Positions 10,804 through 22,138 of a stretch of 26,930 nt of DNA are shown piece after piece (position 1 is the stretch's first letter; every line of letters starts with the position of its first letter). A program made the position numbers and the translations under genes. A model generated the notes under the pieces. That model made no database searches. It had not been told where the DNA came from and worked only from the letters and a program-made list of their open reading frames with translations. The stretch comes from Rhizophagus sp. LPA8_4_AMF (lineage: Eukaryota; Glomeromycota; Glomeromycetes; Glomerales; Glomeraceae), in the NCBI GenBank assembly GCA_021464525.1, contig JADRCO010000755.1, positions 1-26,930 on the forward strand, read 5' to 3'.

Positions 10804-10870
10804 TAGTATGACAAAATGTATGAGCCGATCAATTTTACGACTTTTTCTTTGTATATATGTTGTCATACTA
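10804..10870. repeat. Inverted repeat TAGTATGACAA, 45-nt spacer
   Basis: TAGTATGACAA at 10804-10814 is perfectly inverted as TTGTCATACTA at 10860-10870. It may be the end pair of a tiny fold-back element or a promoter palindrome. A second pair, ATCGGGA (10882-10888) and TCCCGAT (10919-10925), follows directly. Confidence 0.6.
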
Positions 10871-10944
10871 TATATGTCACTATCGGGAACAGCCCAATGG
10901 ATGCGGGATTTTTGGCAGTCCCGATTAACCTGATCACGATCAAG

Positions 10945-10952
10945 TATAAAAG
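10945..10952 (+). promoter_or_regulatory. Candidate TATA box of the transporter gene
   Basis: TATAAAAG stands 69 bases before the first possible ATG (11014) and 147 bases before the better-context ATG (11092). The surrounding DNA is unusually GC-containing for this window. Function is inferred from position only. Confidence 0.45.
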
Positions 10953-11013
10953 GGGTCTCTAAAAAAATAAAAAAAATTAATAACTCTGTTGTTTTATAAT
11001 ATTAACAATATTA

Positions 11014-13464
11014 ATGATGTATAAATATATAAATATTTACGAAAAGTATATTGGAATATTTAGTAAAGGGAATTATTATCCAATAAAAGAGATGGATAAT
11101 AATCAACGTGGGATTTCCTTCATAGGAAGCATTGCACTTTTGGTTTCTGCCATGACAGGTCCTGGACTCGTAACAAGTATGTTTGACCAATTCTTTTTTC
11201 TTTGTTCTTCTTTATTTGAATTAGAATTACTATTTTTACTAAAAAGAAAAAGTAATCATATCTGTGAATGTTAAATCATTTCTTCTAAAATCGACTTATG
11301 ATGCATCATTGCATAAATAGTTCCCTTACTTTTTCAAATGTCGGGTTGGTTGATTCCTACCATAATGTTCATTATTGCTATGTCACTGAGTGCTATCTCT
11401 TCTTTACTTTTATGTGAAGCATTAACGACGATTCGAGGAAATGAATATTTTCAGGTACGAAAAAAAAAAATCTAATATATATTTTTTCGATGTATTTATA
11501 TGATTGGTATTAAATTAATTATTAAATCTTTTTCGCGTATGTAAACTAACCTTTTTTCCTTTTTTTTTTAGCGTAAAATTGAATTTACGCATTTAACAAA
11601 TTTTTTGATCCCACAAAAAAAAACACGAATAATAATACAAATAATTTTATATTTATCTATAGAATCAGTCATAATTGCTTCAATTGTATTATCAGCTCAA
11701 TCAATGGATTTGATGCTATTGAAGTGGGCTGGTAAAACTTGTGGATTGGGTTTTCATCCAAATTTAGGATTCTTTTGTATAAATGATGCTATTGACGAGA
11801 GTAGTCCGTTTGGATCAAATTACATGATAGCATCTTTAGGATTTATGGTAATCTACTTCCTTTCGAGATGTGATTTTTATTTTTTTTAATATCATCATTT
11901 ACTCACTTATATTAAATCCTAGATAACGTTGGCATTTTGTGCTCCTTTAGCATTTTTGGATTTGGTTGATAATATAGTTGTACAAATTTGTAAATATATA
12001 TATATTTTTTAATTTTTTACGTCGTAATTTATTTGTTTATTTACTGTTACCATTTCATAATATTAGTTTCTTTCGGGACACTCGTTTTTATTGCGATCAC
12101 ATGGACCGTTACATTCATACTCACTGGACTACATAAAGAATATGTTCCGTTGGTCGGTAGCAATCAAAGTCAGGTTGTTGGTACCGTATTATTTAATTAC
12201 GCATTTGTAACTACCGTTCCAAGTTGGGTCAACGATTTGGTAAGTGATGAAAAAATTTTTTTGTCTTGGAAGGGATCACATTTATTCATTAATTCATTTA
12301 TTTAGCGACCAGATGTTTCTATCAGAAAAGCTACATGGTATTCAGTTATGATAACTACTTCAGCATATATATTATTAGGAATATTAGGAGGAATGACATA
12401 TAAAATGGATTTAGCATCAAATATTATAGCAGAAATTGATAATTCATCTCATCGAAATCTTTTGACGGATATTGCAACATTTTTATTCCCACTTGCTGGC
12501 TTATTAACTAGTATACCAGTTTATTCCATTGTTGTACGTTATAATTTAGAAAGATCAGGTCTATGTAAAAGGGGTACGTTATATAATCATCATATTTTTT
12601 TTTTAAAAAAAAAAAAACATCGAATTATTTATTAATTCGTTTATTTTCTTATTTTATTTATTTTATTTTTGTATTTTTTTAATAATTAATAATAATATTA
12701 TTATTATTTTAGGAATGTCAATTTTATTATCAACGTTTTTACCATGGATAATAGTTTTACCATTTCAATCAGGATTTTGGTTAAATATATTTACAAATTG
12801 GACTAGTTTATTATTTACTAGCGCGAGTAATTTTATCATACCATTTTATTTATATAATTTAAGTCAAAAACAAAAAAATCAAATCTCTCCTATAGAAATT
12901 ATTGAACAAAGAGAAAAAGATTTAGAAACAACTACATTAATAGTTACATCATCAGCGTCAGCAACTCCACCACCATCAGTACCACCATCATCACCTTTGC
13001 TTAATGCCGATAAAAAAAAATTACCTAATATAGATATTAATAATATAATCGAAAAAGCAACAAATATAATTAGTGGTACAAGTTCTTCAACTGATGGGGA
13101 TAATTTACTTCATCCTAAGAGATCTTTACATTATCGTTATAATCGTAGTAATGAAAATATTAATGATAATTTAATAATAACAACGTCAACGACGTCAACG
13201 ACACCAACGACACCAATATCACCAATATCACCAATGTTACCAATGTTACCAACATCACCACCACCTATATCACCAACAACATCATCGTCATCAATAATTA
13301 AACCTAAACCTTTTACCGCTTTTCCTGCTAATAGAAAATGTAGAAAGATGGTTGCTATGATTGCTGGAATCATCGCCATAATTTTAGTTGGTGGAATTGT
13401 TATTTATGATCTTATTAAATTAGCACTTGGTAGTAATGAATTTGATTTATCTGATAATAATTAA
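11014..13464 (+). CDS. Amino-acid transporter (Aa_trans/AAAP-like), seven exons
   Basis: Exons 11014-11176, 11321-11454, 11572-11847, 11923-11989, 12067-12239, 12306-12573 and 12713-13464 join to 610 residues. All introns are GT-AG. The domain opens with RGISFIGSIALLVSAMTGPG then LVTIPLLFQMSGWLIP, the first helix pair typical of the AAAP (SLC36/38-like) family. About ten hydrophobic helices follow, through WTVTFILTGL, AYILLGILGG, LFPLAGLLTSIPVY and LLSTFLPWIIVLPF. It should move amino acids across the plasma or vacuolar membrane; substrate is unknown. After the core comes a polar linker (residues about 430-560) with an SPT/ISP/MLP repeat, then one more helix (VAMIAGIIAIILVGGIVIYD). The ATG at 11092 (MDNNQRG) has a better initiation context (purine at -3, G at +4) than the one at 11014, and the first 26 residues may not be translated. 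Its last exon is the source of the decayed copies near 18.1 and 23.3 kb. Confidence 0.85.
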
Positions 13465-14981
13465 GGAAATTTTTTTTGCCATGACGATGTATATGTGTTC
13501 ATAAAGAGAAAAGGTTGGTAAAAAATAAAAGATAATAATTATAGACGTAATAATAATTTTTTTTTTTATTTTTTTTTCTTCCTAATTTAATTGATCTAAT
13601 TATTTTAATCGTTTGTTTTTTATTACAAATAAAAAAAATTAAATTTAAAAATCAAAATAAAATAGATGAACAAAAAAAAAAGTAACCTTGAATTAATTAT
13701 TTTTTTTTTTTATGATTGAAATGAATATATCGGAGATGGAGAGAAAAAAGTATTAAAATATTAAAAAGAAAATTTTTAATGAAAAAATATAACACCGATT
13801 TTTTATATCAAATTATTATTTGCATTATCACTTTTTTTTCACGCATATTAATTGAATGCGCAAATGACGCGTGCAATCAACTCAGAGAATTTTTTTTTTT
13901 TTTTTGGTCTTTAAAAGTAAATTTTTCTATCCAATTAATCCGATCAATCCAATTATATTTTTCGTATCCATTCAATTAAAAATTATTATAAATCAAAAAA
14001 AAAAAAAAAAAAAAAAAAATTTTATAAAAAAATCACAAATCTTTCTTGATTGACGCAATAATTATGTTTGTTTAATTATCACATAAAGTTTCGTATAAAT
14101 AATAATGGCTAATCATTCGGTTAATTAAAGATTTTACTATTTACGTATTCAGAATTTTAACATCTTATAGACAACCATTCAAAAATTTTGATAGACCAGC
14201 TTAATGTTCATGATTCTCTCATTGGAAGTCTTTGAATATTAGAATCGTCATCACAGACGAAGTAAATTGATTCTACCCTAAAAAACAATTATCACTTGTG
14301 GTTCGACTAATGAGTTTTAAAACAATCCATATGTTGAAATTTTTTGTCGTAAAAAGATATTATTACTTCAAATATCGAATATGAAAGAAAGATGATCTCG
14401 ATGGTAATTCATGTTATGTTTTATATCGGATAATTTGACGGGATTTACAGAATAATATTTTCAAATTTTTTAAGAAAATGAATCTTTGATATAATCATAA
14501 TTTTATCATTTCAAAAAATTAACATAATTAATTATCTAGGTAAAATTATTTTAAGCATATCTAATGATAATAAGTTCGTTTATTCAGAAATGTGCTGCTG
14601 ATGGTATTTGTGACGTAATCATTCCGAAGTAACAAGTATTTATCGTTATATTTCTTTTGATAATATTTTTCATAGATTACTGAAAGTGATTATAGTATCT
14701 ATTATAACACATAAAAAAACTTTTTACAGACTAAGTAAAATGAATTTACGTTTCTTACAACAGTATATCAAATTTAAATTCTCACATGAATTTTTTCTTT
14801 CTAATTGTATTACAAGTTGCATAATGTGTACACCTAAATTTTGTTTACATACTTTCCGTAATACAGCATTCTTTGTAAAACGTTTGCCATTTATTTATAC
14901 AACTTTCGATAAAACAACTTTCTTTTTTATTTCAACGTTTTATTTTTCAAAATTAATAAAAAGATAATATAAGATTGCATT
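13465..14981. other. Gene-free stretch between transporter and kinase 2
   Basis: Holds the transporter 3' flank, a run of about 23 A (around 13996-14019) and the kinase 2 upstream region. A 93-codon open frame at 14686-14967 is AT-rich and shows no family features. Most of the sequence recurs in unit B (18405-19844). Position 14733-14741 (AAGTAAAAT) is the empty site of the Mutator-like element found in unit B. Confidence 0.55.
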
Positions 14982-17308
14982 ATGTCAGCTAATAGGCCAG
15001 AAGTAATTTGGGCAGCAATTATGAGATCAAATGAACTAATAGATATGAATATTTATGGTGACATACACAACCAATTCGAATTTCGAAAAAAAACACTTCT
15101 TGTTGATGAAACACTTACAGAAGATGAAAGAACTGAAGCAATAAGACGTATAACTATTTCTTATGATTCTGACAAAATTCTAGATAATTCAGGAACAAGA
15201 AGAATTTGTGAAAAATGTAATCAAAAATGTTTGGCTACATTGTATTGTGAATATTGTCTTCAAAATTATTTAAAAACAAAATTTTCAAATTGGACATCTG
15301 GAAATAAAGATATTGATAATTTAATACAAACATGCCAAAAGGAATCACTTGTTCCAGCGAGGATAATTGAATGGATTCCATATAATAATTTACAAAATAT
15401 TAATTATTTAACGAAAGGTGGATATTCTGAAATTTATACAGCAATTTGGATTGATGGAAAATATGATGAATGGGATTCTAAAGGACAACAATTAAAAAGA
15501 TTTGGAAAACACAATGTAATACTTAAAAAATTAGAAAATGTTGAAAATGCAAATCAAAGATGGTTTGAAGAGGTTTGTAATTAAAAGCGTTTTATATAAT
15601 TAATGACTTTAAAATTTTTTATTAAAAAAATTGATTATTATAGGCTAAATCACATTTAACTATAAGCAATAAATGGTCAGATATTATTCAATGTTATGGT
15701 TTAACACAAGATCCATCAAATGGTAATTTTTTTCTCGTAATGCATAAAGGGGATATGGATTTAAGAAAATATTTACAACAAAATCATAACCAACTTACCT
15801 GGAAAGAAAAAGTACAAATTGCTGTGTATGTAGTACATGCAATTGAGACTATTCACATGGAAAATGCAGTTCATAGAGATTTGCATTCAGGAAATATATT
15901 ATATTCAAAAGTAACCCAGAAATGGTATATTTGTGATTTTGGATTATGTGGCCCTGCAGATAAACCATTAAACAGTATATATGGAAATCTTCCTTATATA
16001 GCACCTGAGGTTATTTCTGGAAAACAAACTACAAAAGCATCTGATATTTATAGTTTTGCAATGCTTATGTGGGAAATTTCATCTGGACAACAACCATTTA
16101 TTAATTATGAACATGATTATTATCTTGCAACAAATATTATTAATGGTATAAGACCAAGGATAGTATCAGGAACTCCTTTAGAATATGAAAGTTTAATGAA
16201 ACAATGTTGGGATTCTGACCCATTAAAGAGACCTGATGTTTTTACACTTTTGAAAAAATTAAGAGAAATTAATTTATATTATCTAAATACAAATATTGTA
16301 TCAGAAGTAAATAATAATTTAGAAATAAATAAAACAGGTAGCAGTTTTGAAATAAATTATACAAGTAGCAGACTATTTACAAGTAAAGTTCATCAATTTA
16401 AAGACTTTCCTGAACCAAGAAATGCAACAGAAGGTATTATTGTAATATTATTTATATAATTATTAGTTATTCATCATTATCATTATATATTATATTTATT
16501 TTAATACATGTATACTAATATTATGTGTTTTTATTAATAGAAGAACAAGAAGGTATGGCCGTATGGGTTAAGCAATGAATTATTTATTCAAATTTTTACT
16601 AATATTTAATATCTTCAATTTTGTAGCATTTCACAGTAAATCATCTTATAAATTTTATATTCCTGATAACAGTTAGTATTTGTAAAATATTTTGTAACAA
16701 GTATTAATTGATTCATTGATTAATTACAAATGATTATTTTTTTTAGTTGATGATTTTAATAAATCAAAATCAATTAATCGGAAAAATGATACTTTTAAAG
16801 GTAAATTTATATGGATAATTTTTCCTTGAAATAATTTAAATTTTAATATAATAACTTTTAGGTAGCGAAGACTTATCCAAAGCACTTAATGATCTACAAA
16901 TAAATACAAAAGATGGCAAGTAAAACAACTAATAACAATAAATTAATTTATCTATTATAATACTTATAGGAAGTATTAATTTTATGTTTAGATACTCAAA
17001 GCAATTATAAGATAGAAACAATGCAACAGCAAGTAAAGAAATATGATGATATTGATGGTATGCAATATAACTAAACAATCTAAATTATTATTGTATAAAA
17101 TTATGCTATAGGTTTAATTTCTAATTTTTTTTTTTTTTTGTTTTATAGATGAAAAGGAAATACATAACGATCCAAACCTTCATTCAGAAGAACAAGATGA
17201 ATTAGAGATTCCTGATGGTAAAGTATTTTTATTTTTATTGTTTTTTAATATTTTGAATTTACTTGATTTTAGATTACTAAATTTTTTATATTCTTTATAG
17301 AAATTTGA
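14982..17308 (+). CDS. TKL-like protein kinase 2, nine exons
   Basis: Exons 14982-15572, 15644-16433, 16541-16552 (12 nt), 16627-16671, 16747-16800, 16862-16915, 16992-17057, 17149-17217 and 17301-17308 join to 562 residues. The first exon carries a Cys cluster (C76, C79, C83, C89, C92), possibly metal-binding. The kinase domain spans about 140-410 and is complete: KGGYSE glycine loop (145-150), Lys182, H274-R275-D276 with Asn281, D295-F296-G297, APE 317-319, and the RP motif near 393. It should be an active Ser/Thr (TKL-type) kinase; substrate unknown. The first intron splits the domain between beta3 and helix C in phase 0. All later introns are phase 1, and the one after 16915 uses a GC donor (G|GCAAGT); a GT donor there would cause an immediate stop. 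The tail ends LHSEEQDELEIPDEI. It lies directly downstream of the transporter and is paired with kinase 3 by duplication. Confidence 0.88.
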
Positions 17309-17814
17309 CTTTTCTTCCCATTATTTGCAAATTATTATTTTTTTTTGTATTTAATCACTAAGGTTAGAGTAGGTAAATCAACATCACCATGTATGTCTTA
17401 GTTTGTAATTTAAATAATTCTTTTTCGTATTATAACTTATTTCAGTTAGTTATAACGAATATTATATATAAATTTATCAATAAATTATAATCCAAACAAT
17501 GCTTTAACATTTGTAAAATATGATAACTATAATCCGATAATAAATTTTGTAATACAACAACGTACGCACCGCGCGTAGATCCTATTAAGGATCTATTATA
17601 CTATATATACAGTAAACTAAAATCAAACCAATCCAACATCATTATTTACGAGAAAATTGAAATAGTTGCACGGTAAATAACGAATCTGGTGATCATTTTT
17701 CCTTTATACATAGTAGTAGAAGATAAAAAAATTTTATTTTAAATAGAAATTTACGTTTCGCGATTTCATTAATAACTCCTTGTTCTCGCATGAGAATATA
17801 TGAATTATTTTTTA
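17309..17814. other. 3' flank of kinase 2 up to the unit A/B junction
   Basis: No gene. The sequence is repeated after kinase 3 at 22139-22950. It includes a small perfect palindrome, AGATCCT-ATTA-AGGATCT, near 17577-17594. The junction to the decayed transporter copy lies near 17815. Confidence 0.55.
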
Positions 17815-18404
17815 TGCTAGCAATAAAAAGATTCACGTTATTATGGGCATTATGAGTAATAAGATTTTGATTAAGCATACTTATTTGCAAATTGGACCAG
17901 TTTATAATTTCAGTTACTAGTACAAATGATTTTATTATATATACATTAATAATCATCATCAGCAACTACACAACATCAGTACCACCATCATCACCTATAT
18001 TTAGCGCCAATAATATTCTGTATATCGATAAAAAAAAATTACCTAACGTAGATATTAATAATAATATAACTGAGAAAGCAACAATCATAATTAGTGGTCC
18101 AAGTTCTTCAACTGATTCTAATAGATTATCGTTATAATCGTTGCAATGAAAAAATTGATGATTTAATAATAACAACGCTAACGACGTGAACGATACCAAC
18201 GACATCAATATCACCAATATCACCAATGTTACCAATATTACCAACATCTCCACCACCACACCATCAAAGATCACCAACATCATCATCAACAACAATTAAA
18301 CCTAAACTTGTACTTCTTTTGCTGCTAATACTGGAATTATCGCCATAATTTTAGTTGATGGAATTGTTGATAATAATGAACTTGATTTATCTGATAATAA
18401 TCAA
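17815..18404 (+). pseudogene. Decayed 3' end of the amino-acid transporter, unit B
   Basis: Matches the last transporter exon in order: AAATTGGACCAGTTTATAAT (17890 region), the ACCACCATCATCACC linker, ATAAAAAAAAATTACCTAAC then TAGATATTAATAATA, the ATATCACCAATATCACCAAT repeat, and the ATTATCGCCATAATTTTAGT helix. Frameshifts and deletions break it throughout. The last helix is cut short (GGAATTGTTGATAATAATGA) and the original stop TAA has become CAA at 18402-18404. Only this 3' part of the gene is present, so it arose by partial duplication, not by decay of a full copy. Confidence 0.8.
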
Positions 18405-19136
18405 GGAAATTTTTTTTGGCGTGATGAAGTATGTATATGTGTATGTGATAATTCATAAAAGAGAAAAAGGTTGGTAGAAAATAAACCATAATAATTATAG
18501 ATGTAAAAATAAATTTAGTTAATTGATCCAATTATTTTAATCGTTTGTTTTTTGTTACAAAAAAAAAAAAATTAAAAAAAAAAATTAAAATAAAAATATA
18601 TGAACAAAAAAATAATTAATTCAAGGTTTCTTTTTTTTTTGTTTTATGATTGAAATGAATATATAGGGAGAAGGAGAGAGAAAGAATTAAAATATTAAAA
18701 GAAATTTTTTAATGGCAACCCTGATTTAATATACTAAATTATTAATTGAATTATCACGTTTTAGTTTAAAAATTTTTTTCAATTGTAATTAAATACTGAA
18801 ATACATATAAATGGAATGCGCAAATGAAGCGTGCAATCAGAAATTTTTTTTTTTTTTGTCTTTAAAAGTAAATTCTTTCTATCCAATTAATCCGATTAAT
18901 CCGAATATATTCCTCGTATCCATTCAATTAAAAATTATTATGAATCCAAAAAAAATTGAGAAAATCATAAACCTTTCTTGGTTGAGATGCAATAATTATT
19001 TTTCTGTTTAATTATCACATTAAGTTTCGTATAAACAATAATGGATAATCATTCAGTTAACTGTTAATAAAAGATTACACTACACGTGAATTTTAACATC
19101 TTACAAATAGAATCAACCATTTAGACTATGTAAAAT
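18405..19136. other. Gene-free stretch of unit B upstream of the insertion
   Basis: Homologous to the unit A stretch after the transporter stop (13465 on), including GAATGCGCAAATGAAGCGTG and TCCAATTAATCCGATTAATC. No independent gene was found. Confidence 0.55.
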
Positions 19137-19609
19137 GGTATCCGGACTTTTCACCGAAGTCCTTTCATCGAAACCCATTTCGCCGAAATGTCATTTCCCC
19201 GAGTGCGTGGAATTTCACCGAAGTCATTTCACCGGAACATTTCGCCGAAAATATGGAAATTTTTAATTTTCTTTTTTTTTGAGAAGACAACGAATTATTT
19301 AATACATTATATTAAGTCACGTTTGTTTAAAAAAAGAACAAAATCATCACAAAATGAAATGATATATTTTAAAGAGAATTTGTACTTTGAGCATGAATTT
19401 GTTAATGATCAAGGAAATATGTTAATCACTAACATTTTCGACGAAATGCCTTCGACGAAGTGGACGAATCGGAAAAAGGATTTGTCAAAATGTCCATTCA
19501 ATGAAATGCACATTCGGAGAAATGTCCTTTCGGCAAAACTTTCCTTCGGCGAAATGGCTTCAACGAAATGGTTTTCGGCGAAATAAACTTCGGGGAACGT
19601 ACCGAAACC
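19137..19609. mobile_element. Mutator-like non-autonomous element, 473 bp, with 9-bp target duplication
   Basis: The left end reads GGTATCCGGACTTTTCACCG and the reverse complement of the right end reads GGTTTCGGTACGTTCCCCGA. ATGTAAAAT flanks it on both sides (19128-19136 and 19610-19618). The homologous site in unit A (14733-14741, AAGTAAAAT) occurs once, uninterrupted. Both arms are arrays of a degenerate ATTTCGCCGAAATG word in opposite orientation. The central AT-rich part and the spanning open frame (19188-19586) show no transposase features. It sits about 240 bp before the kinase 3 start and may affect that promoter. Confidence 0.85.
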
Positions 19610-19844
19610 ATGTAAAATGAATAATACGGTGGTATGTCAAATTTTCTTTCTATTGTATTGCAAGCTGCATAGTAATGTGTACACGTGTACACCTAAATTT
19701 TGTCAACATACTTTCATAATACAGTGTTCTTCGTGAAACATTTGCCATTTATTTGTACAACTTTCGATAAACAACTTTCTTTTATTTCAACGATTTTATT
19801 TTTCAAAATTAATAAAAGATAATATAGGAATCGCATTAGTTAGT

Positions 19845-22138
19845 ATGTCAGCTAATAGGAAAGAAGTAATTTATACAGCAATTATGAGAGCGAATGAATT
19901 AATAGATATGGATATTTACAATGACATACACAAACATTTCGAATTTCGAAAACGAACGCTTCTTGTTGATAAAACTCTTACTGAAGATGAAAAAACTGAA
20001 GCAATAAGGCTTATAACTATTTCTTATGATGGTGAAAAATCTCTCTTTAAGTCAGGAACAAGAAGAATTTGCGAAAATTGTAACCGAATATGTTTGGCCA
20101 CATTACATTGTGAATATTGTCTTCAAGATTATTTAAAAGCAAAATTTTCAAATTGGACATCTGGAAATAAAGATATTGATAATTTAATACAAACATGCCA
20201 AAAGGAATCACTTGTTCCAGCGAGGATAATTGAATGGATTCCATATAATAATTTACAAAATATTAATTATTTAACGAAAGGTGGATATTCTGAAATTTAT
20301 ACAGCAAGTTGGATTGATGGAAGATATGAAGAATGGGATTCTAAAGAACAACAATTAAAAAGATCGGGAAAGCACAATGTAATACTTAAAAAATTAGGAA
20401 ATGTTGAAAATGCAAATCAAACTTGGTTTGAAGAGGTTTGTAATTAAAAGCGTTTTAAAGATTAAAGCTTTTGAAGATTTTATTAAAAAAAATTTTATTA
20501 TTATAGGTTAAATCACATTTAACTATAAGCAATAAATGGCCAGATATTATTCGATGTTTTGGTTTAACACAAGATCCATCAAAGGGTAATCTTTTCCTCG
20601 TAATGCTTGAAGGGGATATAGATTTAAGAAAATATTTACAACAAAATCATAACCAACTTACTTGGAGAGAAAAAGTACAAATTGCTATGTATATAGCTAC
20701 TGCAATTTATACTATTCATAGGGAATATGCAGTTCATAGAGATATGCATTCAGGAAATATATTGTATTCAAAAATAAACAAGAGATGGTTAACTAGTGAT
20801 CTTGGATTCTGTGGCCCTGCAGATAAACCATTAAACAGTATATATGGAAACCTTCCTTATATAGCACCTGAGGTTATTTCTGGAAAACAAACTACAAAAG
20901 CATCTGATATTTATAGTATTGCAATGCTTATGTGGGAAATTTCATCTGGACAACCACCATTTATTAATTATGAACATGATTATTATCTTGCAACAAATAT
21001 CATTAATGGTATAAGACCAAGTATAGTGTCAGGAACTCCTTTAGAATATGAAAAGTTAATGAAACAATGTTGGGATGCTGATCCATTAAAAAGACCCGGT
21101 GCTCATATTTTATGGAAAAAATTAAGAGAAATTAATTTATTTTATATAAATAAATCAAATAAATCAACCCAATCAGAAATAAATAAAAATTTTGAAATAA
21201 ATAGAATAAGTAGCTTTGAAACAAATTCTACAAGTAGCAGATCGTTTACAAGTAAAGTTCATCAATTTGAAAGTTTTCCTGAGCCAAGAAATGCAACAGA
21301 AGGTATTAAACATATTTATATAATTATTAGTTATTCAATATTTTTATTTAATTTAATATAATGTATTAATATTGATTATATTATATTTTTTTTTATTAAT
21401 AGAAGAACAAGAAGGTATTGGTAAACAATAATTTATTTTACTATTGATGGTTTTACTAATATTCAATATCTTTAATTTTGTAGCATTTCATAGTAAATCA
21501 TATGATAATTTTTATATTCCTGATAACAGTAAGTACTGTATTTTACTAAAATATTTATAACAAATATTAATTAAATGTTATGGTTAATTGATTTTTTCTT
21601 TTACTAGTTGATGGTTTTAATAAATCAATTAATCAGAAAAATGATACTTTTAAAGGTATAAATTTTATATAAATTTATTATTTTTTTTGAAATAACTAAA
21701 TTAATAAATAATATTAATATAACTTTTAGACTTATCCAAAGCACAAATTAATACAAAAGATGGCAAGTAAAATAACTAGTAACAATAAGTTAATTTAAGT
21801 ATTTTAATACTTATAAGAAATATTAATTTTATGTTAGATACTCAAGGCAATTATAAGATGGAAACAATGCAACAGCAAGTAAAGAAATATGATGATATTG
21901 TTGGTATGTAATTAAACTATTATTGTATAAAATTATGCTTTAGTTTTAATTTCTATTTTTTTTTTGACTTATAGGTGAAAAGGAAATACATAATGATCCA
22001 AACCTTCATTCAGAAGAACAAGATGAATTAGAGATTCCTGATGGTAAAGTATTTTTATTTTATTGTTTTTTAATATTTTGAAATTTATTTGATTTTAGAT
22101 TACTAAATTTTTTATATTCTTTATACATAGAAATTTGA
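19845..22138 (+). CDS. TKL-like protein kinase 3, nine exons
   Basis: Exons 19845-20435, 20507-21302, 21403-21414 (12 nt), 21484-21528, 21608-21655, 21730-21762, 21838-21903, 21975-22043 and 22131-22138 join to 555 residues. The architecture is that of kinase 2. Cys cluster C76, C79, C83, C89, C92; KGGYSE loop; Lys182; H274-R275-D276 (HRDM for the usual HRDL) with Asn281; D295-L296-G297 in place of DFG; APE 317-319. DLG is common in this family, so activity is expected. Tail exons 5 and 6 are shorter than in kinase 2 by 6 and 21 nt, both in frame, which argues that the tail is translated and under selection. The GC donor after 21762 (G|GCAAGT) is conserved. Substrate unknown. The upstream region carries a Mutator-like insertion. 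Confidence 0.88.

Larger units (their letters stand above)
10406..11013. other. Intergenic stretch between KH gene and transporter
   Basis: Contains the 3' flank of the KH gene, with a possible hairpin GCCGCAG-CACG-TTGTGGC (10424-10441, two G-T pairs) followed by a T-run. It also holds the inverted repeats upstream of the transporter listed separately. No gene was found. Confidence 0.5.
12730..17814 (+). repeat. Tandem duplication unit A: transporter 3' end plus kinase 2
   Basis: Unit A runs from within the last transporter exon through kinase gene 2 and its 3' flank. Units B and C repeat the same order of landmarks: the ACCACCATCATCACC linker, the TCTGATAATAAT end, the GCGTGCAATCA flank, the TCTATCCAATTAATCCGAT flank, then kinase. 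A block of about 545 bp (about 14182-14727) upstream of kinase 2 has no counterpart in unit B. Boundaries are approximate, judged by eye. Confidence 0.75.

Noticed and set aside
13137..13379. 80-codon minus-strand frame with DVVGDIGG-type repeats
   Set aside because: Antisense reading of the transporter's repetitive linker.
14686..14967. 93-codon plus-strand frame just before kinase 2
   Set aside because: AT-rich composition and broken in the homologous part of unit B; most likely leader or promoter DNA.
19188..19586. 132-codon frame inside the Mutator-like element, considered as a transposase
   Set aside because: Its ends are translations of the inverted arm words and the middle has no catalytic motif; far too short.
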